DNA from: an uncultured Bacteroidales bacterium
Lineage (GTDB): Bacteria; Bacteroidota; Bacteroidia; Bacteroidales; UBA932
NCBI GenBank assembly: GCA_947305645.1
Contig: CAMZEC010000008.1
Coordinates: 1 to 53,945 of the forward strand
Reading direction: 5' to 3'
Length of the DNA stretch: 53,945 bases
Made by a program: the position numbers and the translations under genes. The notes under the pieces are model-generated. The model saw only the letters and a list, made by a program, of their open reading frames with translations. It did not search any database and was not told the DNA's origin. Below are positions 34,584 to 43,941 of the stretch, one piece after another. Position 1 is the first letter of the stretch, and the number at the start of each line of letters is the position of its first letter.

Positions 34584-36937
34584 GAACCAAGAGATACCTG
34601 TTCGCGCTCTTCCTTCTTTGCTTCTCCCTTGCACTTCATGCACAGGAAGACACCCATGTGTATGAGTCGGCGCAGGAAGCATACGAATTGGGATTGTTCG
34701 AGAAAGCCGACGGCATCCTGCGGAACAACGCCGATGTCTTCAAGGGTGAGACCCGGATCGGTGCATACAGGCTGCTGGCCTTGTGCAACCTGAATATGGA
34801 CAATCCCGAGGAGGCCGAGAAATGGGTTACCAGGCTGCTGACGGTAGATCCCTACTACAGCGTTTATAACGACGCCCCGCGTTTCGCCGAGATGGTCAAC
34901 CGTCTCAAGGCAGGCAAGTCCTTCACGATCACCACGGCATCCCAGCAGGCTGAGTCTATAGAAGAAGCTCCTGTGCCCGTGACGCTCATCACGGAGGATA
35001 TGATAAGCATGAGCGGCGCGCGCAACCTGAAGGAACTGCTGACAGCCTATGTGCCTGGCATGTCCCACATCGAGTGTAATGAAGAGATGAACATCGCCAT
35101 GCGTGGCGTATACGCGTCCAGGCAGGAGAAGATGCTCATAATGTTGAACGGCCACCGCCTCAACAGCTATTCGACCAATGTGGCCGCCCCCGACTTCAGT
35201 ATCAGCCTGGAAAAGGTGAAGCAGATAGAGGTCCTGCGGGGACCGGCTGCTTCCCTGTACGGCGGCGTGGCCTTGACGGCCGTGATCAACGTCATCACCA
35301 AGGATGCTGCTGATGTGGACGGACTGAAGGTCAAGGCGAGTGTGGGCAACTTCGGCCAGGTGAAAGGCGACCTGTTGTTCGGCAAGCGCTTCATGAACGT
35401 CTCTTTGCTGGCCTGGGCCAACATTTACCGCTCTACCGGCGAGTCATATGAGGTGGGCTACGAAGACCAGCCCTACGCGCTGATCCCGAATCCCGGCACA
35501 ATCACCATCGGCGGCTACAACCAGAGGCCGACGCACGACCTGGGCATGACGCTGCAGTGGAACGACCTGACGTTCACCTTCAACAATACCTTCTCCAAGA
35601 CGGTGGCGCCCTACTCTATGAGCATGATGTTCACCGCGTACGATTACGACAAGTTCGGAGTGCTTAACGGGAACAAGCCCGGCTTCTCCACCTTGTCCAA
35701 TTATTTCGACCTGAAATACGAGAAGTCTTTCGGCCCCTGGGGGCTGTCTGCCAGCGTGACTTACGACTCGGCTGACCAGCAGCAGTATCAGGTAGCCGGC
35801 GACCTCTCCGCGGTGGGCTATTTCCTGGAGCCTACCGCCACACCCGATACGGTCTATACCAGCGGTCCTGTCTTCCAGAACCATTTCTGGAGCGAGCACA
35901 CCCTGGGCGGACATCTCCAGGGCAGTTACAGCAGAAAGTGGGGAAAACACGACCTGGTTGCCCTGCTGGGCGCTCATGCCGGCCGTATGGACCTGGAATA
36001 CAGCTACTATGAGGAAGGCGATGAATATACCCGGATAATCAAGGTATGGGACGAGTCCAAGAACCTCACGGTGAACCACGAAATCAATGCGGACGCCTAT
36101 CTGCAGCTGAAGTACAAATGGAACGACATGTTCATCCTGAACGCAGGTGCCAGGTACGACTTCAAGCGCCGGTATGACTATCTCAAAGAAGATCATGAGA
36201 ACATAAACGTACTGTCTCCGCGTGTCGCATTCATCATGAACATCCCGGTGCTGACCGCCAAGCTGTCGTATTCCAAGGCGTTCGTGGACGCCCCGTACTT
36301 CTATCGCAACGGCCGCTTTGACACCTCCTGGGGCGGCGGGCTCGAACCCGAATATCTGCACTCATTCCAGGCTTCCGTCTCCAAGAAAGATATCGTGAAG
36401 GATCTAAGCGCGGAATTGAATGTATTCTACAATATGTTCGAGAACCTGGTGTTTTACGATGGTGGGGCGTTGATTTATCTCAACGGCGGTAAACTGAACA
36501 ACTTCGGTACGGAGTTCTCCGTGCATTATACGGGAAAGAAGTTCCAGGCGGAAGGCAACCTCACCTGGCAGAAGGTCCTCGGAGCCGAATTCTATCAGTA
36601 TGCGATGGGCAACAATATGGCTAATATCCCGTCGTTCATGTCGAACGTGGTACTCCAGTACGAAGTGCTGAAAGGCCTGAAGGTCCATACCCATCTGACC
36701 GGCTTCGGCCGTCAGTATTCCCAGACCACGAACTGGTTCACCTATGAGATTACCGAGCATGAGCTTCCCGGCCGCGTTCTGGTGGACCTGGGTGTCAACT
36801 ATGAATTCAAGAAGTTCGGCGTGGGCATCAACTGCCATAATCTTTTGAATACGAAGTACGAGCAAGGCGGTGTTTCAACCGGCTTCATCCGTCAGCAGGG
36901 ACGCTGGCTGATGGCGGAAATTTCTTACAAGTTCTAG
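34580..36937 (+). CDS. TonB-dependent outer-membrane receptor with N-terminal TPR-like domain
   Basis: A 785-residue receptor: signal peptide (LALHAQ), a helical TPR-like segment (about 25-115; AQEAYELGLFEKADGILRNNADVF) in place of the common carboxypeptidase-like domain, plug (about 130-240; APVPVTLITEDMI, VLRGPAASLYGGVALTAVINVITK) and a barrel ending in phenylalanine (EISYKF). Imports or senses a ligand using TonB energy. No SusD-like gene follows, so it is not a glycan-type SusC. It is coupled to the kinase upstream and lies five bases before the NRPS-like gene, so the ligand could be that enzyme's product or a related compound. Confidence 0.92.
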   Translation: MRTKRYLFALFLLCFSLALHAQEDTHVYESAQEAYELGLFEKADGILRNNADVFKGETRIGAYRLLALCNLNMDNPEEAEKWVTRLLTVDPYYSVYNDAPRFAEMVNRLKAGKSFTITTASQQAESIEEAPVPVTLITEDMISMSGARNLKELLTAYVPGMSHIECNEEMNIAMRGVYASRQEKMLIMLNGHRLNSYSTNVAAPDFSISLEKVKQIEVLRGPAASLYGGVALTAVINVITKDAADVDGLKVKASVGNFGQVKGDLLFGKRFMNVSLLAWANIYRSTGESYEVGYEDQPYALIPNPGTITIGGYNQRPTHDLGMTLQWNDLTFTFNNTFSKTVAPYSMSMMFTAYDYDKFGVLNGNKPGFSTLSNYFDLKYEKSFGPWGLSASVTYDSADQQQYQVAGDLSAVGYFLEPTATPDTVYTSGPVFQNHFWSEHTLGGHLQGSYSRKWGKHDLVALLGAHAGRMDLEYSYYEEGDEYTRIIKVWDESKNLTVNHEINADAYLQLKYKWNDMFILNAGARYDFKRRYDYLKEDHENINVLSPRVAFIMNIPVLTAKLSYSKAFVDAPYFYRNGRFDTSWGGGLEPEYLHSFQASVSKKDIVKDLSAELNVFYNMFENLVFYDGGALIYLNGGKLNNFGTEFSVHYTGKKFQAEGNLTWQKVLGAEFYQYAMGNNMANIPSFMSNVVLQYEVLKGLKVHTHLTGFGRQYSQTTNWFTYEITEHELPGRVLVDLGVNYEFKKFGVGINCHNLLNTKYEQGGVSTGFIRQQGRWLMAEISYKF

Positions 36938-36942
36938 TATCT

Positions 36943-39453
36943 ATGAAGTACCAAAGCTATACTCATCTGGATGTTTGGAACCATATCCAGGAAAGCGCCG
37001 GGCAGGAGCCCGGCAAGGCGTCTGTATGGGTGGGTGAGAAGTGTCTTTCCTACCGGAATCTGTTCCATCTGGCGGATCAGTTTGCTTCGGGCATAAATGA
37101 TTTCCTTTCCCGGGAAAAGCTGGTAAAGAAGGGTTCTCCGGTCCGTATCGGTGTCTTCGTGCGCCGCAACGAGCGGCTGGAGGCTTCGATACTCAGCATC
37201 ATCAGGCTTGGCTGCACCTACGTGCCCATCGATACTGAAACTCCGGTCGAACGTGTCGCCTTCATTGCCGAAGATGCCTCGCTGGCTTTCTTCCTCACAG
37301 AAGAGTCGGTCAAGGGCTTGTTGCCCCATGGCGTCCCGGTGCTGACCGTCGAGGAGATTCTGCAGAAAGAGGCCGGGGAAGTCACCGCAGACTACGCGAC
37401 GGACGATAACGAGGCTTATATCATCTATACTTCAGGCACGACCGGGAAGCCCAAGGGCGTGCTGATAAGTTATATCAATCTCTATAATTTCCTGCTCACC
37501 TGCGCCCGGGAAGACAATTTTCATTTTCATCACGACTCTGTCGTCCTCCACTATACGAGCATCAACTTCGATGTTTCCGTTCTTGAGCTCTATAATGCCT
37601 TGTTCAACGGTGCGACGCTGGTCGTCGTCAATGAAGAGGAGCGTAAGGATGTAAAGAAGGTATACAAGATCATCAACGAGCGGAAAGTGACTTTCATGTT
37701 CCTGCCGCCTACGATGTTCAACCTGTTTACGGAGTTCAATTTCGTCGCCATGGAGACCGCCTGCACAGGCGGAGAAGCCATGCCCCGCTCGCTGGCGGAG
37801 CGCATCGGGAAACGCCCTTACCGTTTCATCAACGGCTATGGTCCGGCCGAATGTACGCCGATTTCCTCAATGCGCGATGTCACAAGCCCTGAGTTGTACC
37901 GCAATATCGGCCAGGCTCCCGAAAATGCCTTCTATGTTGCCGTGAACGAGCAGCTGCAGCCGGTTCAGCCAGGTGAAGAAGGGGAACTGCTTATCGGTGG
38001 CCCGAAGGTGTTCGGAGGATATCTGAACAGGCCGGGACTCACTAAGGAGAAGCTTATAGACAATCCATTTGCCGATACCCGCGAAAAGGCGCCGAAGTTG
38101 TATCATACCGGAGACATAGTCCGGCCTCAGCCGGACGGCAGCTTTGAATATGTGGGAAGACGTGATTCCCAGGTGAAGTTGTACAGCCACCGCATAGAAC
38201 TGGGCGAGATTCAGGTCGAGATTGAGAAGTGCGAAGAAGTACGTGGAGCCTATGTCCGGGTAGAAGATACCGGCACCAACAAGCACATCGTGGTATTTAT
38301 CCAGCCGAAGGATCCGAAGGTTTGCCAGTCAAATGCGGCTGTCGTCGATGCCATCGAAAGGATCAAGAAGCAGATACGCGTCGAGCTCCCCGATTACATG
38401 ATTCCGGCAATGTGGAATTTCGTTCCGGATTTCCCGATGACGATTAACGGGAAGATTGACGGCGGAAAACTCGTGAACAGGCCTTTCTACTACATTGAGA
38501 TAGACGAAGAAGAGAGTTTGACCAGCGATGAAAGGATACTGAAACAGGAGTTGTGCAGGGTGATGGAGTTTGACAATATCTCCATTCACGAAGACTTGTT
38601 CGAGGTTTACGGCCTCTCATCAATACAGACCATGCAGGTCTCCATGGACCTCAACCGCATGGGTATGCAAGTGTCGGCGCTGGAGATGTACAAGTACCGC
38701 ACCATCCACGAAATCATAAAGCACCGTGACGCCCGCCTGAATTACTGGTACAACGACGGTGACGATACCACAAAGCCCGTCATCATAGTCATCAGCGGCT
38801 ATACCTCCTTCGGCAACATGTACACGCAGCTGGCCGATCGCCTGACCGATAAGTTCTCCATCTATGTTGTGGATTACTATCACGCCATCATGAACGGCAG
38901 GAGACTGAAAGACCTGGAGGAACTGATGGCCATCTACCGGGAGATGGTGGCGCCGGTGGTCGCCAAACACAAGATCTGTTGTTTCATGGGCATTTGCCTG
39001 GGAGGAGAGCAGGCGCTGCTGCTTGCCCACCAGCTCTATGCCGGCAAGGAGGAGAAGCCTCATGTTGTGAACATCGACGGCGAGGTGGACAGGGATACCA
39101 GGCGCGAGACCAATGGTCACCTGCATTTCGATTTCCTAACTGAGGAAGAAAACGCCGTGCGCATCGACAACGACTTCACGGTAATGGAAACCTATCCTGA
39201 TTTCCATTATGACGGCGAGCTTACAGTATTTCTCTCACGGGATTATGTGGCTTACGAGGCCTGGTTCGATCCGGACTGGACCGAGGTGAAGGCAAGCGCC
39301 CTGCGCCACGCCTTCGACACCAACCGCGAAAGGTGGGAAAGGCGCTATCCGGACTGTAATATCCTCGTGCTGCCCTCGGACCATGCAAATTTCTGGAATT
39401 CGGAGCCTTCCCTGACTATCTTGACCGACTACCTCAAAGACAATCTGCTCTGA
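36943..39453 (+). CDS. Single-module NRPS-like enzyme (A-T-TE) with a cysteine thioesterase
   Basis: An 836-residue enzyme. Adenylation domain (about 1-515): TSGTTGKPKGVLIS, INFDVSV with D210 at the amino-group-binding position, GYGPAECTP, YHTGDIVR, and catalytic K504 (NGKID). Carrier domain (about 520-595): YGLSSIQTM, phosphopantetheine site probably S560. Thioesterase (about 605-836): an alpha/beta hydrolase (VIIVISGYTSFG) whose nucleophile elbow is MGICLGG, with C685 in place of serine; SDHANFW near the end could supply the histidine. It should activate one amino acid and release it as a condensed or cyclised product. No condensation domain and no phosphopantetheinyl transferase are nearby. 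Last gene of the operon. Confidence 0.9.
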   Translation: MKYQSYTHLDVWNHIQESAGQEPGKASVWVGEKCLSYRNLFHLADQFASGINDFLSREKLVKKGSPVRIGVFVRRNERLEASILSIIRLGCTYVPIDTETPVERVAFIAEDASLAFFLTEESVKGLLPHGVPVLTVEEILQKEAGEVTADYATDDNEAYIIYTSGTTGKPKGVLISYINLYNFLLTCAREDNFHFHHDSVVLHYTSINFDVSVLELYNALFNGATLVVVNEEERKDVKKVYKIINERKVTFMFLPPTMFNLFTEFNFVAMETACTGGEAMPRSLAERIGKRPYRFINGYGPAECTPISSMRDVTSPELYRNIGQAPENAFYVAVNEQLQPVQPGEEGELLIGGPKVFGGYLNRPGLTKEKLIDNPFADTREKAPKLYHTGDIVRPQPDGSFEYVGRRDSQVKLYSHRIELGEIQVEIEKCEEVRGAYVRVEDTGTNKHIVVFIQPKDPKVCQSNAAVVDAIERIKKQIRVELPDYMIPAMWNFVPDFPMTINGKIDGGKLVNRPFYYIEIDEEESLTSDERILKQELCRVMEFDNISIHEDLFEVYGLSSIQTMQVSMDLNRMGMQVSALEMYKYRTIHEIIKHRDARLNYWYNDGDDTTKPVIIVISGYTSFGNMYTQLADRLTDKFSIYVVDYYHAIMNGRRLKDLEELMAIYREMVAPVVAKHKICCFMGICLGGEQALLLAHQLYAGKEEKPHVVNIDGEVDRDTRRETNGHLHFDFLTEEENAVRIDNDFTVMETYPDFHYDGELTVFLSRDYVAYEAWFDPDWTEVKASALRHAFDTNRERWERRYPDCNILVLPSDHANFWNSEPSLTILTDYLKDNLL

Positions 39454-39468
39454 GCCCGCTGCCCGCTG

Positions 39469-40545
39469 TCACCTGAGTAATATTTTCACTCGGAACCCAC
39501 GGGTTGTGGGCTCCTCTACGATGCTTTTCACCCGTGAACGCAGGCTTCCTACAGCTTCGTTCCTGGGCAGCGGAGACTCCGTGAGGCCTTCTGCCATAAA
39601 GTCGATGGCGGTTTCTCCGGACAGCTCGGCATGCGTAAGGCGGAGCGTCAGCGGGCGTATGCCCTTCAGAAGCTCAAAGAGCATTTCCTTGATGATGGAA
39701 TAGGCTTCGTCGGCCAGATCTGCGAGGTTGTATTTGATACAGAACTGATTGACTCCGGTATGAATCTGGAGATAATCAAACTGGTCGCTGTCAATCTCAT
39801 ATACCAGCTTCTGAATACGGTTTACAAAGGCTTTGGTTGCACTTCTGACCGGGTGCTCGAAGATTTGCTCAGGAGTGCCGTCTTCGTATATTATGCCTTC
39901 GTTCATAAAGAAAATACGGGTGCTCACGTCTTTTGCAAAACGCATCTCGTGAGTAACGATTAGCATGGTCATGCCCTCGCTGGCCAGCTTGCGTATTACA
40001 CTCAGTACCTCGCCCACCATGGTGGGGTCAAGGGCCGATGTGGGTTCGTCGAAGAGTATCACTTCGGGATGCATGGCCAGGGCGCGTGCGATGGCGACGC
40101 GCTGCTTCTGTCCGCCGGAAAGGGATTCCGGGTAAACGTCGGCCTTTTGTGCCATGCCCACTTTCTGCAGCAGCTCCATGCCCTCGGCCTTGGCCTCCTC
40201 TTCACTCATCTTGTGCAGTTGTACCGGCACATAGGTGATATTCTGAAGCACCGTCATGTGCTCGAACAGGTTGAAACTCTGGAACACCATGCCCATCTTT
40301 TGGCGCATCTTGTCCAGCTTGTAACCCTTTGCCATGATGTTCTCACCATCCACCCAAATTTCACCTCCGGTGGGTGGCTCAAGCATGTTGACAGCCCTCA
40401 GGAGCGTACTTTTGCCGGTCCCGGAAGGGCCTATGATGCTGATTACCTCTCCCTTGTCGATGTCGCAGTTGACGTCCTTCAGCACAGTGAGAACACTGCC
40501 GTCGGGATTGTGGAAAGTCTTGCTTAAATGTTTTATGCTTATCAT
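39469..40545 (-). CDS. Polar-amino-acid-type ABC importer ATPase with extra C-terminal domain
   Basis: A 358-residue protein: GlnQ/ArtP-like ATPase (1-245; Walker A GPSGTGKS, signature LSGGQKQR, Walker [14 protein letters not shown], switch H in THEM) plus about 105 additional residues (250-358; [55 protein letters not shown]). The extra domain is shared with the ATPase part of the gene at 43938 and vaguely resembles an RsbW/HATPase fold. The ATG overlaps the permease gene by four bases. It converges on the NRPS-like gene with 15 bases between. Confidence 0.9.
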   Translation of the reverse strand: MISIKHLSKTFHNPDGSVLTVLKDVNCDIDKGEVISIIGPSGTGKSTLLRAVNMLEPPTGGEIWVDGENIMAKGYKLDKMRQKMGMVFQSFNLFEHMTVLQNITYVPVQLHKMSEEEAKAEGMELLQKVGMAQKADVYPESLSGGQKQRVAIARALAMHPEVILFDEPTSALDPTMVGEVLSVIRKLASEGMTMLIVTHEMRFAKDVSTRIFFMNEGIIYEDGTPEQIFEHPVRSATKAFVNRIQKLVYEIDSDQFDYLQIHTGVNQFCIKYNLADLADEAYSIIKEMLFELLKGIRPLTLRLTHAELSGETAIDFMAEGLTESPLPRNEAVGSLRSRVKSIVEEPTTRGFRVKILLR

Positions 40546-42002
40546 TTTTTCTTGAGGAAGAGGTTAAACAGTTTGCGTATGAGCCAGGCCAGTACAAAGT
40601 AGGCGATGGTAATGAACAGCAATGGAATCATGGCGTCGAAGGTGCGGCTGCGTATGAGGTCGCTTGCACGGGTGAGGTCCATGATGGCAATGTAACCCAC
40701 GATAGAGGTGCCCTTGAGGAGCGCCACGCACTCTCCGGTGTAAAGTGGCAGGGCTTTCTGCAGAGCCTGCGGGAATACTATGCCGGTGAAGGTTTTCAGC
40801 GGTGTGAGTCCCAGGCTGAGTCCGGCTTCCGTTTGTCCCTTCGGTACAGATGAAATTGCTGCAGAGAAAATGCTGCCGGAAGACCAGGCGAAGCACAACG
40901 CGAAAGTAATTATGGCTACAACGGTTCCGGAAATGCCTGCGCTGGCAAGAACCACGTAAAACATAATCAGGAGCAGCACCAGCGTGGGTATGCCCTGTAT
41001 GAACGCTCCGTACAGATCTGCGGCTTTGCGTATCCATTTACGACGGCTGCGCAGCATGGCGCACACTCCGCCTCCCAGAATGGTTCCCAGCAGGATCGCG
41101 AAAACCGTGATAATCAGCGTTTCCCATAAACCGTCCGTAATTAATTTCCATCTTTTTTCCGTCACCAGGTTCATCCGGAGCCTGTCCAGAAAGCCGGGTC
41201 TTGCGGTGCCTTCATCGTCCACTACAAAATATCCGGCGCGGCAAAGGTAATAGGGTTCAGTAAAATCTACGGATTTCTTCCGCTCCTCCGTAATATACAA
41301 GCAGGCACATACCACATCGCACTGTCCGGTATTCAGGGCAATTATGGCCGACCCGAGGTCCTGGAACTTCATTTCGAACCGGCGGCCGCTCCAGGCAGCG
41401 AAACGCTGGAGGATATCGGCATCCATGCCCATCCACTCACCGCCTTCTCCAATAAAGCAGACGGGGGCCATGCTCGTTCCCGTGACGCAGCGAAGCGGAG
41501 CTGCGTCGGACGATTTCACCCCTTCACGCGTAACGGGCTCAGGTGCAGGAGCATCCTCCAGCCAATGGGCTATGACGGCGTCCAGACTGCCGTCGGCTTT
41601 GGCTTCCCGGATAAATTGGTCCAGCTCTTCCCGAAGATCGTCGCCTCCTTTCTTCACGGCAAATGCCACGTCGAAGCTTTCCTCTCCGCGGAAGGCCTTC
41701 TTAATTCCGAGTTGCTTGCGCATCTCCGGCGGAAATGCTACCTCATCCGTCACGTGGACATCTGCGATTCCCTGCCGAATGGCCTGAATGCCGTCAGTCT
41801 CCGTATTGACGAGGAACATGGTTATGTCCTCACGGCCGGAATACTTGTTGTCGAAGAAATTGCCCGCCGTAGTGCTAAGGGTAAGACCGCTCAGATCGGC
41901 CTCAGAGTGCAACTCGCGGGTATCCTTTTTCTCGTTCTGCCCGCAAGACAGGACCAACATTATGACGGCGGCAAGCGTGCATAGTCTCTTATGTGTAATC
42001 AT
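40542..42002 (-). CDS. Substrate-binding lipoprotein fused to ABC permease
   Basis: A 486-residue protein: lipobox (VLSC, C20), periplasmic binding region (about 38-270), then a GlnP-type permease (about 285-486; [20 protein letters not shown], the EAA-like loop [17 protein letters not shown]). The binding region is in an unusual order: the second-lobe part ([12 protein letters not shown]... [11 protein letters not shown]) comes first and the usual start of an SBP_bac_3 domain ([16 protein letters not shown]... [16 protein letters not shown]) comes second. The linker joining them is encoded by a small palindrome (41480-41538). The substrate is unknown, probably amino-acid-like. Cotranscribed with preA upstream (three-base gap). 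Confidence 0.88.
   Translation of the reverse strand: MITHKRLCTLAAVIMLVLSCGQNEKKDTRELHSEADLSGLTLSTTAGNFFDNKYSGREDITMFLVNTETDGIQAIRQGIADVHVTDEVAFPPEMRKQLGIKKAFRGEESFDVAFAVKKGGDDLREELDQFIREAKADGSLDAVIAHWLEDAPAPEPVTREGVKSSDAAPLRCVTGTSMAPVCFIGEGGEWMGMDADILQRFAAWSGRRFEMKFQDLGSAIIALNTGQCDVVCACLYITEERKKSVDFTEPYYLCRAGYFVVDDEGTARPGFLDRLRMNLVTEKRWKLITDGLWETLIITVFAILLGTILGGGVCAMLRSRRKWIRKAADLYGAFIQGIPTLVLLLIMFYVVLASAGISGTVVAIITFALCFAWSSGSIFSAAISSVPKGQTEAGLSLGLTPLKTFTGIVFPQALQKALPLYTGECVALLKGTSIVGYIAIMDLTRASDLIRSRTFDAMIPLLFITIAYFVLAWLIRKLFNLFLKKK
41480..41538. repeat. Nested palindrome in the binding-protein linker
   Basis: Outer arms cccgtgacgc (41480-41489) and gcgtaacggg (41529-41538), one mismatch; inner perfect stem GACGCAGC/GCTGCGTC around 41485-41508 with an 8-base loop (gaagcgga). 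It encodes about residues 156-175 of the minus-strand gene. Confidence 0.5.
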
Positions 42003-42005
42003 GTG

Positions 42006-43448
42006 TCAAGACTTTTTCTGAATTCTCTTTGCAAGGCTTATTGCGCCGGAAGGGCAGACCAGGCGGCAAAGAAGGCAGCCGACGCACTTGGCTCCGTTCA
42101 CCCGCGGCTGGCGGTCTTCTCCGAAGCTGATGGCCTGGTGGCCGCCGTCCGAGCAGGAGGTGTAGCAGCGGCCGCAACCTATGCACGTCTCCCGGTCGAT
42201 CTTCGGGTAGACGATGGTGTCGCGGTCCAGGTCGTGCGGCAGGTGGAATTTCGGCAGGAGTTCGCCCGCCAGGTCGGCCAGATTGCTGATGCCGCGTCCG
42301 GCCATATAGTGCTGCAGGCCAAGGATCATGTCGTCGATGATGCGGTAGCCGTACTGCATCACGGAAGTGCACACCTGGACGTTGCGGCAGCCCAGCTGGA
42401 TGAACTCCAGGGCGTCCCGCCATGTCTCGATGCCGCCTACGCCGCTGAGCTCTTTGTGGCCGATAATGGGGTTCTTGACCATGGCCAGGATGTGCCGCAG
42501 GGCGATGGGCTTGACGGCTTTGCCGGAATATCCGGAGCCCGTCTGGCAACCATTTACCTCCGAACCTTCGCCCAGCGTGACGCTCTTGATGGTATTGATG
42601 GCCGAAATGGCGTCAGCCCCGCCCAGCACGGCCGCCATGGCGGGTTCCGAGATGTGGGTGATGTTGGGAGTCATCTTGGGGATGACGGGAATGTTCACGC
42701 TGCGCTTGACGCAGGCGGTGAAGAAAGTGACCAGCTCGGAGTCCTGCCCGACGTCGCTTCCCATACCGGTCATACGCATCTGCGGGCATGAGAAGTTGAG
42801 CTCCACGGCGTCGCAGCCGGCCTCTTCGGCCATCTTGGCCAGTTTGATCCAATCCTCTTCCTGCTGTCCCATGATGGAGGCGATGACCACCTTGGTGGGA
42901 TAGTTCTGCTTGAGGCGCCGGAGGATATCGAAGTCCATCTCCACGGGGTTCTCGCTCAGCTGCTCCATATTGCGGAAGCCGATAAAGCTGTTGTTGGCGT
43001 CGTTCTTGACGGCGTCGAAGCGGGGCGACACTTCACGTATCTCCTGCATGCAGATGGTCTTGTAAAAAACGCCCGCCCAGCCTGCCTCGAAAGCCCTTGC
43101 TACCATTTCGTAGTTGGTACAGACGGCCGATGATGCCAGGAAGAAAGGGTTCTCGCAGCGTATGCCGCAAAAGTCTATGGCAAGGGACGGCTGGCCTGAG
43201 GCGGTCGCGACCGGCAGCGCCTTTACCATCTCCCGGATACGGATAGGACGGTCATAATGGATGCAAGCCTTTTCGGCTGCCTCAAGCTCTGCCTCGGTGG
43301 CCTCTGAGACCCATTGGCGGGCTATGGCTTCATTGCCGAAACGGACGGCGCGGATGGCTCTTGCCGGGTCTGAGTTTCTGCAGACCTTGCTGCAGGGCGC
43401 ATCTGCGCATAACAGGCAGCGTGCGGCTTCTTCGTGGAGGTGTATCAT
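42006..43448 (-). CDS. preA: Dihydropyrimidine dehydrogenase subunit PreA-like
   Basis: Flavin/iron-sulfur enzyme that in the PreTA pair interconverts uracil or thymine with dihydropyrimidines. The 480-residue product has a short N-terminal cysteine motif C11-x2-C14-x4-C19-x3-C23 (CLLCADAPCSKVC) followed by the FMN barrel (about 85-380; IDFCGIRCENPFFLAS, ELNFSCPQM, NTIKS) and two C-terminal 4Fe-4S motifs (CIGCGRCYTSC, CVGCLLCRLVCPSG). The N-terminal motif is a remnant of the PreT-type half, but no PreT gene adjoins. It shares an operon with an ABC importer, hinting at a nitrogenous-ring substrate; that is inference. Confidence 0.9.
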   Translation of the reverse strand: MIHLHEEAARCLLCADAPCSKVCRNSDPARAIRAVRFGNEAIARQWVSEATEAELEAAEKACIHYDRPIRIREMVKALPVATASGQPSLAIDFCGIRCENPFFLASSAVCTNYEMVARAFEAGWAGVFYKTICMQEIREVSPRFDAVKNDANNSFIGFRNMEQLSENPVEMDFDILRRLKQNYPTKVVIASIMGQQEEDWIKLAKMAEEAGCDAVELNFSCPQMRMTGMGSDVGQDSELVTFFTACVKRSVNIPVIPKMTPNITHISEPAMAAVLGGADAISAINTIKSVTLGEGSEVNGCQTGSGYSGKAVKPIALRHILAMVKNPIIGHKELSGVGGIETWRDALEFIQLGCRNVQVCTSVMQYGYRIIDDMILGLQHYMAGRGISNLADLAGELLPKFHLPHDLDRDTIVYPKIDRETCIGCGRCYTSCSDGGHQAISFGEDRQPRVNGAKCVGCLLCRLVCPSGAISLAKRIQKKS

Positions 43449-43483
43449 TAGTTTGTGTTTTACTATTACATAGTCGTGAAAGA

Positions 43484-43491
43484 CAAATGTA
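43484..43491 (-). promoter_or_regulatory. -7 element for the preA-ABC operon
   Basis: Minus-strand TACATTTG, 35 bases before the preA ATG, in the A+T-rich divergent spacer. No clear -33 box. Confidence 0.5.
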
Positions 43492-43542
43492 ATAATAATT
43501 CAAAAACTTATTCGTAAATTGCAGCTATAATTCTTTGTTTCT

Positions 43543-43941
43543 ATGAGTAAGCGCGCCTGGATAATTCCCGTACTGATTGTTGCCGTGAACGCATTGGCGA
43601 TTCTGATCCGTTGGAAATCCCTTCCGGAGATACTTCCCGCCCACTTTGACTTGCAGGGCAATGCCGGCGGCTCGATGCCGCGCAGTACATTGCTCTTCTA
43701 CCCTTTGATAGGGGCTGTTGTTTGCGGAATTGCTTATGCCATAGCCCGCAAAGTCGGGAAACCGGGTATTCGATCCGGCATGATTATTCTGGCCTCAGGT
43801 ATCGGACTGGTAATCCTTTCATCGACTATGGTTACGCTGACGTCCGGAACCACTCCTGTATTCATGCTGGCGGAGCCGGTGATCCTTCTGGCAGCCATTG
43901 TGGCATCCGTAATCTGCCTTGTTAAGGCACGAAAGAAATGA
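43543..43941 (+). CDS. DUF1648 small membrane protein
   Basis: A 132-residue protein with four hydrophobic helices. The opening (ALAILIRWKSLPEILPAHFDLQGNAGG) is the DUF1648 signature, W-x2-LP-x-I/L-P-x-HF-x3-G, shared with SdpI-like immunity/signalling proteins. Its stop overlaps the ATG of the one-chain ABC importer (ATGA), so the two are coupled. Function unknown. Confidence 0.82.
   Translation: MSKRAWIIPVLIVAVNALAILIRWKSLPEILPAHFDLQGNAGGSMPRSTLLFYPLIGAVVCGIAYAIARKVGKPGIRSGMIILASGIGLVILSSTMVTLTSGTTPVFMLAEPVILLAAIVASVICLVKARKK

Noticed and set aside
36943..39453. A simple acyl-CoA synthetase
   Set aside because: A carrier domain, a thioesterase, the amino-binding aspartate D210 and NRPS-type A motifs point to an NRPS-like module.
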